Assembly: GCA_029945375.1 (NCBI GenBank)
Contig: CM057057.1
Span: 1,798,001 to 1,862,000 of the forward strand
Direction: 5' to 3'
Source of the DNA: Agaricus subrufescens
Lineage: Eukaryota > Basidiomycota > Agaricomycetes > Agaricales > Agaricaceae
DNA length: 64,000 bases
The notes beneath the pieces were generated by a model that searched no databases, was not told the origin of the DNA, and saw only the letters and a list, made by a program, of their open reading frames with translations. Below are positions 25,544 through 36,854 of the stretch, one piece after another. A program made the position numbers and the translations under genes. Positions within the stretch are counted from its first letter, which is position 1, and every line of letters begins with the position of its first letter.

Positions 25544-26848
25544 GATATGGAAGAACCACAGTACTGAGAAGAAGTCGGCGCCTCATGGGGCAGAGTATCA
25601 TGACAGTTGGAGGTATCATAGTACCGGGGCCTCAAGAAAAGTAGAGTACTATGATACTCTCCACAACAGAGGGACGACAAGATCATATTACTCTCCACAC
25701 AGTGAGGGTATCAGGATACTCTCGCCCACTGGAATGAAGACGGTATCATAGTACCGCCTTCGTCACGGGAAAGGGAGTATCTTGATACTCTCGTTATCAG
25801 AGGGATGACAGTATTGTAGGACTGACGTCCTCAAGAAAAGACAGTATCAAGGTACTGCCGTCCTCAGAGGGGTAACAGTTTTATAGTACTGTCACCCTCG
25901 AGAGAAGCAGAGTATCAGGATACTCCCATTCTCAGAGAGAGACGGCCGTTCTCTAGGAGGTAGTACTATAGTCTTGCCGCCCTCTGCAGGAGAGTGTATC
26001 CTGGTACTCTCTTGCTCTCGAGGCTGGTAGTACTATAGTACTGCCATCCCTCTACCGCTGAGAGTATCATGATACTCTGTTTGTGTGGAGGGAGACAGTA
26101 CGAGAATACTGCACTCCTCTGTGATACTCTCTCGCTCTCAGGGGTTGTAGTACTATAGTACTGCCATCCCTCTCCGGCTGAGAGTATCAGGATACTCTCT
26201 CACTCTCGAGGGTGGTAGTACTATAGTACTGCCGTCCCTCTGCGATACAGAGTATCAGGATACTCTCTTGCTCTCGTGGACAGCAGTATTACAGTACTGC
26301 CATCGCTCTGGGAGAATATCATGATACTCTCGACGGTAGATGTACAGCAGTACTACAGTACTACCACTCCTCTCTGATACAGAGTATCAGGATACTCTTT
26401 TGCTCTCGAGGGTAGTAGTACTATAGTACTGCCGTCCCTCTGCGATACAGAGTATCAGGATACTCTTCCGCTCTCAAGGACAGCAGTACTACAATACTGC
26501 CATCGCTCTGAGGAGAGAGTATCATGATACTCTCTTGCTCTCGAGGACAGCAGTACTATGGTACCGCCATCGCTCTGAGGAGAGAGTATCATGATACTCT
26601 CGACGGTAGACACATGACAGTACTGTAGTACTGTCGCCCTCCCTACAGACAGAGTACCATGATACTATGTGCCATAGAGCGATGGCAGTATTGTAGTACT
26701 GTCACCCTCTACACAGCCAGAGTACCATGATACTCTCGGCCACTGAGGGACCGCAGTATTGTGCTACTGTCACCCTCCCTATAGCCAGAGTATCATGGTA
26801 CTATTGCCCTCCATAGACGGACAGTATCTTGATACTACTGCCACTTAA
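25544..26848. repeat. Left subterminal palindrome array (A/B alternating)
   Basis: About 38 imperfect palindromes alternate between type A (consensus CAGTACTATAGTACTG) and type B (consensus GAGAGTATCATGATACTCTC). Same-type centres are 64-69 bp apart from about 26,148 to 26,620, giving a pitch of about 34 bp between neighbours. The linkers are short and CT/GA-rich (for example CCATCCCTCT, GCTCTCGAGG). Units near the outer end are more diverged. The array ends about 95 bp upstream of the F-box gene start. Confidence 0.9.
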
Positions 26849-26941
26849 TATTATATCAATTGTTATGTAGTTACTACCCCTATAAAACAACTTATCGCTC
26901 ATCACATATCTATCGTCCCATGTACTAGAAGGTTATTTTCA

Positions 26942-28322
26942 ATGACTTTACAATTGCAGCTTAATTCATTAGTCTATAGAATGGGTCTACACTGTCAGAC
27001 GTCGACGGTGGCTATGGATGATTTGCCCAATGAGCTAATCCTCCATATTATCTCTGAAGCTATAACCATTACCGAAGTACACCATGCATCTATTCCATAC
27101 ACTTATCAACACTATAGAACACGGGCTGTACTTATGGGTGTGTGCCAGAAATGGCACCAGCTCATGGAACGTTCTCCCCTGCTTTGGACATCCTACACCA
27201 TTGGAAATCCTTGGGCAGACCCAAGCAAAGCAAATGTCACAATTCCAAGCCGGGGACTCCTTGATACTTGGCAGGTGAGATCTCAGAGTCAGCCTATCGA
27301 CCTTCATCTATATAGTGGATTGTTTGCGGCTCAATCCAACGACAGTATCTTCATGATGACTGCGTTGTTACCCTCCATCAACCAGTGGAATTGTTTAGAT
27401 TTGTCGTTTAGCGATAAAACCGCTGAAGCATTCCTTGGTATAGAGAATCAGGAGCATGGACTACAGGAGATTCGGGCGTCTTCTTTCTGTGGGACAGAAA
27501 TGAACGATCAACTCCTATTAGCGATCGGACGGTGGCCCCATCTAGAAATCCTTATATGGACTTTTGCTGCTGGGTTTCCCACAACGGCAGAACCAACCTT
27601 CCATAAAATCATTCACTGCTTCCCATGGGATCGTCTACGCCATATTTCTTTGGAGGTTACGTGGTCTTTAAGGGAGTTCCGGTTGTTTTTCAGCTCATCC
27701 ACTTCCGCCCAAACCATCCAACTCAGTATACAATCAACCGGCACCACCAGCAACTTCACCACTCATCCCATAATCACGTTACCACAGCTGCGGTATTTAG
27801 GGGCCAACCTAATTCAGTTATTACTGGTGCTTACACACTACCAGGTACCTCGGAATTGAGTCCGATTCTCGCATATACCACTACATCGGGTGCCTGAATC
27901 TCGCTGCCGTTCGATACTTAGCTCTGCTCCCGAAAGCCATACCACTAGAGGACTCGTTCGGGTGGGGAACCCCACCTGCCGTTGCTCCAAGCCAAGGTTT
28001 TATCGACTTTCTCACTCGGACGGCAGGATGTGTATCGGCCATGGTCATCCATGGATTTCAGCTATCCGAAACAAGTAGTCTTCAGTTTTTTAGCCAAGGC
28101 TGCACGCTTCGCATCCCTGTCCTAGAGATAGAGGTTGGGGAAAAGGCTGCTGCTGCAGTCCTCGAGTCCATCAATTTGAGTGGATCTTTGACGGCCTACC
28201 GTCAAGGCGGAATAATCAGTTGGTGCCGCAATGACAGGACTTGTCGTGCACTCCGCCATATATTCCCCTCATTTTCTCTTAATCATCATACCTCGATACA
28301 TGTAATTGATCCTGATCACTAA
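26942..28322 (+). CDS. F-box protein carried by the transposon
   Basis: The open frame from 26942 has an F-box at its N-terminus: DDLPNELILHIISEAI (from Met 27016, a possible alternative start) and RAVLMGVCQKWHQLMERSPLLWTSYTI. F-box proteins link substrates to Skp1-Cullin-1 ubiquitin ligases. A leucine-rich-like region follows (LPSINQWNCLDLSF, WPHLEILIWTF, DRLRHISLEVTW), as in many agaricomycete F-box/LRR proteins. The first frame stops at 27859, but the downstream sequence continues in another frame (GCLNLAAVRYLALLPKAIPLEDSFGWG ... RALRHIFPSFSLN) to a stop at 28322. I therefore infer one intron near 27,840-27,890, although a frameshift is possible. Its 3' end is 60 bp from that of the convergent transposase gene. 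Confidence 0.75.
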
Positions 28323-28382
28323 TAATGACATAAGTTTCAAATTTCGTTACTGAGTGTTGACTGATGTAATCAATATATACTA

Positions 28383-31300
28383 TTACATTCTCAAAATCTT
28401 GAGGCGATTCCAAATCGAGAGAAATACTGATGTGTACAGTATTGCTCGATCCTGCCCCATATATCGAAGGGACTTCCGGATCTTAGAAAGTCCGCCATTT
28501 CCACACTCCGCAGCACTGGAGTTTATCCTACCAAGTACGGGCTGCGTCTGAACATGGGTTTTGAGGAAAAAGGCTGTGGAGCACCGAGTATGTCCCAGTG
28601 CATGGAAGTCGTCTATGAGAAAAGTCGTGTCCGCAAAAAAATCAGGTTCTCTGGCTCAGCAGTATGGGGCCAATTGACATGCGAAGTCATAGATCACCAG
28701 CTTGGGAGCCTTAGGCCACCGGGTAACGAGAGCCGAGAAGACGTCGTTTCGGCCCTCGCTTTCCGGAATGAAGTGGAACCCATAGCAGATGCTATGGGTG
28801 CACCAGACGGCCATTAGCCCTCCCGTCAATTTGTTCTCACCGTATTCACCGTAGAATTTGTTACAAGACCCCCCTCGCTCTTTTGGTTCCCTTGAAATAT
28901 CACTCGGCATATTAGGGTACTGCGGTTGGTGATGTACTTGTGGTAAGCTGTATTTGCAACCACTCTATTGATGTAGGTCAGGGCATAGACATCACAAGAG
29001 AAATCGTCGAAGCATACCTTTTTCCAACCACCATCAACAACAGTATCGGGATCAATCTGAATCGGGAGGGAATGGTCGTGAGCTATAGACACGCGAAGCA
29101 CGTCTTCAACTCGTGTGTTCACCCATTGAAAGGCTTCCAGCAATTCCAAAGAGAACTGCTTCTGTTGCGTCCGCTGGTGAATGGCTAGGTGATATAGGCA
29201 AGGTATTGGGGAAAGTCGGAGCAAGGTGGTTTGCGAAGGTGCCTCAAGAAACGACTGCAGAGCTTTCAATGCAGGTCGATTAATTACCTGCAGGCACGAC
29301 TCGTTTGTTGCTACCTTTCATGTTTTGAGGTTGTAAACGCCATGCATGCCGTCAATAAAAGCAAACTTACCTGAGAAAAGAATTTTCTGATCTCTACCGC
29401 TGGCTCTCCGTTTGCTTTAAGATGCGGAAGGCCATAGTACCTGACCAGGAGATTGTGTAGACCGGGGCATTTTTCGCTAGTAAGTTGAATTGCTTCCTCG
29501 ATATCACGTAATTTTTGAATTGTCGTGTCGATGACATGTACATCAAGTGTCTTGTCAACCACCGCCTACAAGGTATGTGTGAAATCATAACAAATGCTCG
29601 GGTTGAAAGACTTACACTGAATATATTCTGAAGAGAAAGCGGTGCATCCATAATCGAAGAGAGTAGTTTCCTTAGGTGGACATTTTCGATGAATGATTGG
29701 TTCTTGGGATAGCGCCGGTCCCGTATGATAGCATTGTGATGCTTAGATGTTGGCGGATAGATTGTATCTAGGAGTTGCTTCTTGCTGTATGCTAAAGTAA
29801 CTCCATCCCAGATTACGGCCTCAGGAGTCAGCCCACATTGGGGACATATCATATCTTTAGACAAGTCTAGCAAATCAACGTACCCGAACCATACTTTCCT
29901 GAATATAGATTCCTCTACAAACTGCGGGGATGCAGGCCTCGACCATTTACGGTATCTTCTCACGACAAGCTTGATCCACGCGCTGAAGGGTGTTTCTGAT
30001 GAAGTGAAGGCGGATGTGTATTCGTCTAGCAGGTCATGAGAAAACAACAGAGAGTTGTTGTAATTGAAAATCCCTAGTTCACGACAATCAGGGCCGACGG
30101 CTTTGCTGGAATAACGAATAGATTGGCAATTAGGACACTTCTGCAGTTGAATTTGAGTAGGGAGGGGTCGAAGTAACGTATATACAGTGCATGCCTTTTC
30201 GAACACATCTAAGTCCGGGTCAAAGGGGTGGCCGCAACTGCACCGCCCTTCCTTTTTGAGTAATATCGGGTTGGCAACGCTTTGTACGGGAGGAGGTTCT
30301 TCATAATGTGCGCAATCAGTTGGTATGCGCGCCCAATCAGGCACCATGATAGGTAGGTAAGAAATACATCGTTGGCTGCCCTTAGGAGCCAACGAGTTGA
30401 CGGAAACTTGTTCTAAGATGAACGTTTAGCGAGGCTTCATAACACTGGTCTCATCACATCACCTGCTATTGCCATACTATAATCACTATTCTCATAATTT
30501 GCCGTGAGAAGTTGTCCGAGGTAAACTTGGCACTTCGATATATGAGCGCAGCGGTTGATCCCGTCTCGCGAGCACTTCCAGCTGCCGAACCCTGTGTTGG
30601 CACCCACATATGTCACTACTACTCTGTTTTTTGCCATAGAAGGGAGGCCCTCCACGCAAACGGAAAAGAGATTGATCCAGCCATCTTCCACAGTATCTCT
30701 CCAGAACAGTATCACCGGCTCTATCGGACCTTTGGAATCTAATGAAAATGTGTCAGCATCGAAAACAACGAGGATGAACCTTCAGGGAACAAGCTATTTA
30801 AAGGCCCCTCTTCAGTAAGGTAATGCTGATGAACGCATGTTTCGTGGTCTTTCGCACTGGGGCAATAACAGACAGGAAACATGTTGCCTGTCTCACGTCG
30901 ATCCATTTGAACATGATACCAGTGGTGCTAGGGTCGAAGCAATCAGAATGGGAGGTTATTGCACTCTGGATTCCTGAGGTAAGCCTACTCACTGTTCTTT
31001 TTGCCGCCTTAGGATCCCATCCAGTGACAACATAGAGCTCCGGACCCAATTGAAAGAAGGGAATTGCGTCGGTCATCACAGCTTCTGCAAACAATTCATA
31101 GGCATCGCTAGAGCCCATGTGATCTGGTAGCGGCAGTGCGCCTTCGAAGTCGAACAGCATGGTGTCCGTCTCATCCCAACTCAGCTGGAGGAACCCTTGA
31201 AGACCGACTGCATCATCTTCACAATTGGTATGGGATTCAGGAAACAGTCTATCTAGCCCAGGATTGTTCTCTGACGACCTAGCCTGGCTGGAGGACTCTC

Positions 31301-31493
31301 GCGGCTTTGACAGGTGCTTCAAACGTATGGACACCTGGAGACGTCTCTTTTTCTGGGGTGAGGGGTTGGGCATTGCCTTTCGCACAGTGTCTGGTTGCGC
31401 TCCATCGCTACTGAGTGCATCAAGAGGGCGCTGGAGCGCGATATGAGTACCAGGAGGAGGAGTCCGAGGGCGAGGACGTTGGAGGCGAGGCAT
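28383..31493 (-). pseudogene. KDZ-superfamily transposase, one in-frame TGA
   Basis: Spliced minus-strand gene, start 31493. The domains run in this order: a basic N-terminus; a SWIM-like zinc finger (WKCSRDGINRCAHISKC, about 30,560); a cysteine cluster (CSCGHPFDPD ... CPNCQS, about 30,120-30,240); a second cluster with CPQCGLTPEAVIWDGVTLAY (about 29,790-29,850), the CxC5/CxC6-type clusters found with fungal KDZ transposases; then the RNase-H-like core with KFYGEYGENKLTGGLMA, GRNDVFSALVTRWPKAPK, VIYDFACQLAPYC, DDFHALGHTRC and INSSAAECGNGGLSKIRKS. Introns lie near 30,400-30,430, 29,570-29,620, 29,290-29,370 and 28,960-29,015. The frame is otherwise intact, but a TGA at 28656-28658, directly after APYC, interrupts the catalytic core; the reading frame resumes at AREPDFFADTTFLI and ends at 28383. 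Type given as pseudogene because of this single stop. Confidence 0.88.
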
Positions 31494-31628
31494 GTGATGT
31501 AAGACAAGCTCAACAATCTCAACGTGTACAACCCTACCAAAGCCATAGTATCCTTGTACTGGACATTGTTTACAAAGCAGGTAACCTTCGAAAAAGATTT
31601 CTAACTCAAGTTGCCATTAGATTCCACC
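31494..31628. promoter_or_regulatory. Bidirectional promoter region inside the transposon
   Basis: The transposase gene (start 31493, minus) and the next gene (start 31629, plus) are divergent with only 135 bp between them, so both must be driven from this interval. No clear TATA box was seen. Confidence 0.5.
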
Positions 31629-32983
31629 ATGGCTCCCACTCAAAATAGGAGGACAAGTCAACGACCGCGATCCACACAATCCGCTGGAGTAACACCTGTC
31701 CGGGCACTGAGAAGGTGTCACAAATGCCCAAACTATCCATTGAAGTCGATGTGTGGGTGCTCAAAACGACGGGGGGTTGTGCCCAATGCTGAGGTGCGTT
31801 GTGACCGTGCTACGTAACATCCTAATTTATATATCGTCTTATTAGAGTCAAGCTGAGGTTGGTTTGGGTGGTTTGACGGTTTTACCAACCAGCACTGCTT
31901 CCCAATTTGTACGAGTATGCCTCTGCATTATGTATTCAAAGCTAAGCGTTCTACACTGACACAGGAGAATCCCCCCGCGGACTGCAATGATTCTATCCTC
32001 CCGCACGCACACCCAGAAGAAGATTCGGTATGCCAATCTCATGCTACCTTGAGTGCTGTTATCGCTTACCAAAATGATACACCCCAAGACACATGTGGCT
32101 CCGCACGGCGTGTCAATGGACCATGATAGGGGTAATCGGGCAGTAACGGAGGCAGGGTTGCCATCACCCAGCGCTGCCACTGCGGATATCCACACTGCCA
32201 TTGATCCGGCTTTGTTGGTTATGGAGCAGTCTCAAGCAACGGGCACCGGCTCAATGCCCGAGGTGGATGAGACTGAGAACGAAGGGGGAGCTCAAGATGA
32301 AGATTCACGGCAAGGGGGAGGTAAGAGGTTAACGGTGGGGCAGAAGGCCATCAAGTATGGCATCGTCGATGGTGTGATGAGGGGTAACATGGTTTACAGT
32401 CCGTTCCCGACCCTGTACTCCAGAATGATGAGCTAACGTTGAATAGGGATAGTACGGCAGAACGAGAAACGAAGGCCAATCACTGATGCCTCGTCCGCAA
32501 CTACCAGATACAACCGCGAATTGCCGTCGATCATTTCCCGCGTAAGGACATTCATTTATTGAGCCTCATACACTGGTTGTGACATACATTACCTGCCAGG
32601 CGGAAAGGCTGGCGCTCGAGACGGATGCTTATGTACTTATCCTAGCGCAGCAGGCTACTGGGTCGTCGGCCTCGATCCATTTTGCCTCTGAGCGCATGAG
32701 GCGAGATGCATTGGATCAGTGTGCTGATTTCGTGAATCAATTTCAAACTCTTATGACTCAGTTGGTGCTCGCCAAACGATCAACAACATTCGCTCTCGCA
32801 CAAAATTTAGAGGCTTCAGAGAAGGCGCGAGCAGAGGCTGAAGCAAAGTTAGTAGAAAGAGAGGCTGTTGTTGCGAGTACGGAAGCCATGCTGGCGGCTT
32901 ACCAAAGCGCCAATCAGACACTACTAGCTGAATTGGAATCCCTGAGGAATAGTGTACATTGCAGTGCAGAGCGTAGTAACTAG
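31629..32983 (+). CDS. Transposon-borne protein, Cys-rich N-terminus and C-terminal coiled coil
   Basis: Spliced plus-strand gene of unknown function. Exon 1 encodes a basic Arg/Ser/Thr region with clustered cysteines (RRCHKCPNYPLKSMCGCSKRR). Middle exons are acidic and low complexity (VDETENEGGAQDEDSRQGGG), followed by GQKAIKYGIVDGVMRG. After an intron near 32,390-32,445 comes RRPITDASSATTRYNRELPS and, across an intron ending near 32,600, SRAERLALETDAYVLILAQQ. The pattern of that segment (basic stretch, then I..RAE.LALETDA.V.ILA) resembles the core of MADS/SRF DNA-binding domains, but similarity is modest and I do not assign it. The C-terminus is an Ala/Glu-rich coiled coil (ASEKARAEAEAKLVEREAVV). 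It is divergent from the transposase gene and may act with it. Confidence 0.65.
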
Positions 32984-33151
32984 CAGAGCTCGTTGTTCAA
33001 TATCAAGTGTTTTGCCTAAGGTGCCTTATCACGTACCCTGAATAAGCGTGCCCTTCATCCCTGAATCAGACTAAAATGAAGAAAAGGACCAACTTAACAA
33101 TGTCGCCTTTACCGGGACTGTCAGTGGCCGAGCCAGAGCAATCAGTTTGGA

Positions 33152-33510
33152 ATATTTTATTCCCTATTTAGTTGGAAGATGTACGCGAATACAATGGCTC
33201 TTGATTAAAGAAAGATGGCCATGCGGGGAACCTTTACAGACGAGTCTGCTTGGATTATCTTGACTTTAAAACTGGGACTGAGCGGTGCTGGAGCGTTCTA
33301 TCACTGTAGTCGTGTATTAAATGCTCGACAGACATATTATTTTATTCTCTACTTAACTTGAGAGACGTACGCGAATGCCATGGCTCTTGAATAAAGGAAG
33401 GTGGCCATGCGGGGAGCCTTAACAGACGGGTCTGCTTGAATTATCTTGACTTTAAAAATAGGACTGAGTAGTGTCTATCAAGTCTTGCATTAAATGCGTG
33501 ATAGACATAC
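33152..33510. repeat. Tandem duplication, ~185 bp unit, two copies
   Basis: The unit starting near 33,169 (GTACGCGAAT, TGGCTCTTGA.TAAAG, TGGCCATGCGGGGA, ACAGACG.GTCTGCTTG, ATTATCTTGACTTTAAAA) recurs from about 33,354 with about 85% identity by eye. No coding capacity was recognised. Confidence 0.8.
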
Positions 33511-34358
33511 TCGGAGCGTCCGTACATATGACTTTTAATTGTATATACTCTCTTCCGTTCAGATCCAATGCAGCTATGAGCTAATTTCAGACAATGGCTG
33601 GCAATATATTCATTCAACTATGCATCCTGGTTGGTGCGATCATCTCGTAGTCAAAGATGTTAAAATGATTAAGACACTAAAGACAGAGTGAGCTAAGTTA
33701 GAAGTAATCTTGAGTAGCATTTATGAGGGCTATACTCTTACCTGTGACTAGTCTCAATGACGAGTCCACACTCTCAAAGTCGAACTATTGTGTACACCAC
33801 CTTTCCATTGCAGCGACGTTGCCCACCTTTCCATCAGACCCGACATCGCTGCGAGCCTGTTTCCGACGATGACTTGTTGGAATAATATGGTGGTAGCTAA
33901 AGCTAGAGACGGTGTTGAGTACACACCCTTTCCTGTGACTCTCAACGTTGAGACGACTTGATTGGCCTCAATATTTCTTCTAAGTGGCTAGTCTCAAAGA
34001 CAAGTATACGTTCTCCAGGACGAGCACATCCTCCATATTGGCCCCTCAGCGAGGACGGTGTTCATGAAGCGCATCACCGATGTGAAGCACTGTGTCGTGA
34101 CTACCTTGTGATAATCAAACCCTAACCCTGTGACAGTAACCTGACGCAAGCATATACATATTGATATAATGTGATACACAGACGAACGATTGTATGTAGC
34201 GCTATGATTATTCTAGACAGAACATTATTATAAAGGTGAATAAAAAGTATCTACAATGACTTAGAATGTAGATGGGCGGGGATCCTCCACCAATCTACAT
34301 GCTAAGTCTAATTAGAACGTCTACATAAGAGAATAAGTGGGCGGGTGAACGGATTTTA

Positions 34359-34581
34359 CAAGATATCATCTAAAGGTCATTATTAGAGATCACATAATCT
34401 GAAGGGCTTATTATAAACCACTTAACTACACGATTGTTTAGTAGTCGACCTATGCAGTAGTTGCTCCAAACAAGATATTATCTAAAGGTCATTATTACAG
34501 ATCACGCAATCTGATGCGCTTATTATAAACCACTTAACTACGTGATTCTTTGGTAGTTGTCCTATGCAGTAATAGCTCCGA
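34359..34581. repeat. Tandem duplication, 112 bp unit, two copies
   Basis: CAAGATAT.ATCTAAAGGTC and the following CTTATTATAAACCACTTAAC and CCTATGCAGTA blocks occur at 34,359 and again exactly 112 bp later at 34,471. The copies are about 90% identical by eye. Non-coding. Confidence 0.85.
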
Positions 34582-36097
34582 TGGCGAAAAGTACAGGCAG
34601 CATCTATATGCAACGTTTGTTTCAAAAGACTGCCTAACATAAACGGAGTGACTTAACTGGTATGTAGAGTCTGAATAACCACTGATCTGAAATAGAAATT
34701 GCTGGCAAAGCGTACCATACAAAACGTTACGACAAAGCATACCAATGTGGATGGGGACCATCAAAATCAAGTAAGAAGATAAGCACCATCAGCACAAAAA
34801 TTCCATGACAAGAGATAGAGGAAGCTACGCACCTTTGGTCGATCACCGAAATGCAAAGGTTGCATATGACGCTTGATAGTATGACAACACGACAAAAAGT
34901 AGGACCTATACAGCGGACAAATTTAGTGTAAACGTTCAGCCTTAAACAGCGCTCACGGGGAATACGGAAAGACAAAAAACCATGTCAGCGCAAGAAGTTG
35001 ACTGCGTAAGAACTACTGCTAGAAATAGAAATAGGAAGTACATACCTTTTGGCAAAGAGCCGAATGAGAAGTGGGTATGAGAGCCCTGTATCAATGGAGC
35101 TCAGGTACATTATCATGTAAAGAAGAACGACTTACCTTGTGTGGAACAAATGCAAGCCAAAAAAAAAAAAACAAGTGCGGCCGAAAAGGATGATCGTAAG
35201 ATCAACAGAGCCCCCGGTTCCCAAGTCTCACAGTGAGATATTCCACCGCTGGTACCTGTCCATCGTTGCCGCTGGAATAGGTGTTGAGCAGATGGATGCA
35301 GCCGGCTTACGCCAACCACCAACCTTCGCATCGTGCTGTCAGATGTCCGATGTGGAACGAAGGGAGTTGCCAGCCTCTTGCCCGGGGCCGACTTACCCAA
35401 AATCTTCGTATCACTCGTCGCATACCGCGGGCGCTCGGCAATAGATCAAGTTCAACGTCAATGATGGTTGAAGACAGCAGAGGGGAAGCAACTAAGGAGC
35501 GAAAAAACGTTTCGGTTACTCTATATATCTTGAATGGTACTATTGATAGGGGACTGATTGAATATCTGAGGGCCTTTGCGGGGATACTATGGGAATTCTG
35601 GCTCACGTTTACAGGTGATCGCCCTTGATCAATCGGAGTATGCCTGAATGAAGGGGTCCTTCAATATTGGTGCTGGCTGAAAGAATGTCGAGCCATGATG
35701 AAGAAACCCAGGTGGCTGCTAGAGCAATAGTGCTGGCTGACGAGGATGAGCATGTCAAATGTGAGGGAGTTAGCAAATAACGGCAAACATTAGTCATTTC
35801 ATACTATTTGCAACATGCATGGTCCCTTACCCTGTACCCATTCCAACCCCTATCACGACGAAGATATTCACGGGATATAAGAATGGAACAAGGGTACAGT
35901 ACCCTAGTACTACCCCTGCCTGATACCCTTCCCTCCCCTTCAATTTCCGTCGTCAGGAAGTCATGAACATTTGTGCTACGCCTCTAGAGAGCCTCCCCTA
36001 TTCTAGATGATGGGCCACACATGGCTCTACGTTGCCAGAGGTCACTTCATAACTTTCTTACATTCGGCAGTCCCAACAAGAACTACATAACCTCAAG

Positions 36098-36765
36098 GTA
36101 CGTATGTCTCCTATCAGTAGTCGGCGGAAAACGTGTTGAGCCCGTGGCTTCCAGAATACCGCTGTTCTGAGTCATCTTGCCAATTGGAGAATCGGACTAT
36201 TGTCCATACTCTCACTAAGACTTTCCAAGGTGCGTATCTCTCCTATCAGTATCCAGCGGAAATTCAGCTGAACGTTTCAGCTAGTGACATATTGACCTCA
36301 AGGCTTCCAGAATGCCGCAGTTCTGAGTCAATTTGCCAAGTGGAGAAATGAATCGTGCCTGTGCTCCCGATAGAGTACTAACTCACACACGGTCACAAGT
36401 ACGTATAATCTCTAGTTAGTAGCCAGTTGAAATTCGGCTGAAACACTTTGCTTTCTAGCCGGTTTCATATTGACTTTGTGGCTTCCAGAATACTGCAGTT
36501 CTGGGTCAAATTGCCAAGTGGAGAATTGGAAGAATGCTATATTCTCGATAAAGCATTAACATCCGCACGTTCACAAAATATGTATGTCTATTCAGTAGCC
36601 AGTGGAAATTCGGCTGAAATGTTTCGCATCTTAGCCGGTCACACATTGACCCCGTGGCTTCCAGAATACTACAGTTCTGATTCAAGTAGCCAAGCGGAGA
36701 ATTATAATATTCTCCATATGCTCAGAATTGCAATATCGTCTCTGCCAGTCGCAGAGTAGTAAGCC
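36098..36765 (+). repeat. Four diverged tandem modules of ~130-180 bp
   Basis: Four successive modules begin near 36,098, 36,229, 36,398 and 36,577. Each has a TACGTAT..CTC-like start, a GTAGCCAG.GGAAATTCGGCTGAA-type middle, then GTGGCTTCCAGAATACCGC with TTCTGA.TCA..TTGCCAA. On the plus strand each can encode a similar peptide (SPWLPEYRCSESSCQLEN in the first). The TACGTAT box preceded by AG looks like a splice donor, so these could be duplicated exon-intron units. Confidence 0.7.
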
Positions 36766-36854
36766 AAGTTCAAACCCCCTGACATGGAGCGACAAACGAT
36801 ATATAATCACGGCTGAAGTTTTCTGTGGTCCGCAAACTGTTTTATTGACGGAAC

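Noticed and set aside
25544..26848. CRISPR array or ordinary satellite
   Set aside because: Units are palindromes of two alternating kinds with similar linkers, not identical repeats with unique spacers. The genome is eukaryotic, and the mirrored array at the other end of a transposon argues against a plain satellite.
28656..28658. Selenocysteine or altered genetic code at TGA in the transposase
   Set aside because: TGA is also the normal stop of clear host genes (for example 21686-21688, and the MFS stop at 21960), and nothing suggests a selenocysteine element; a nonsense mutation is simpler.
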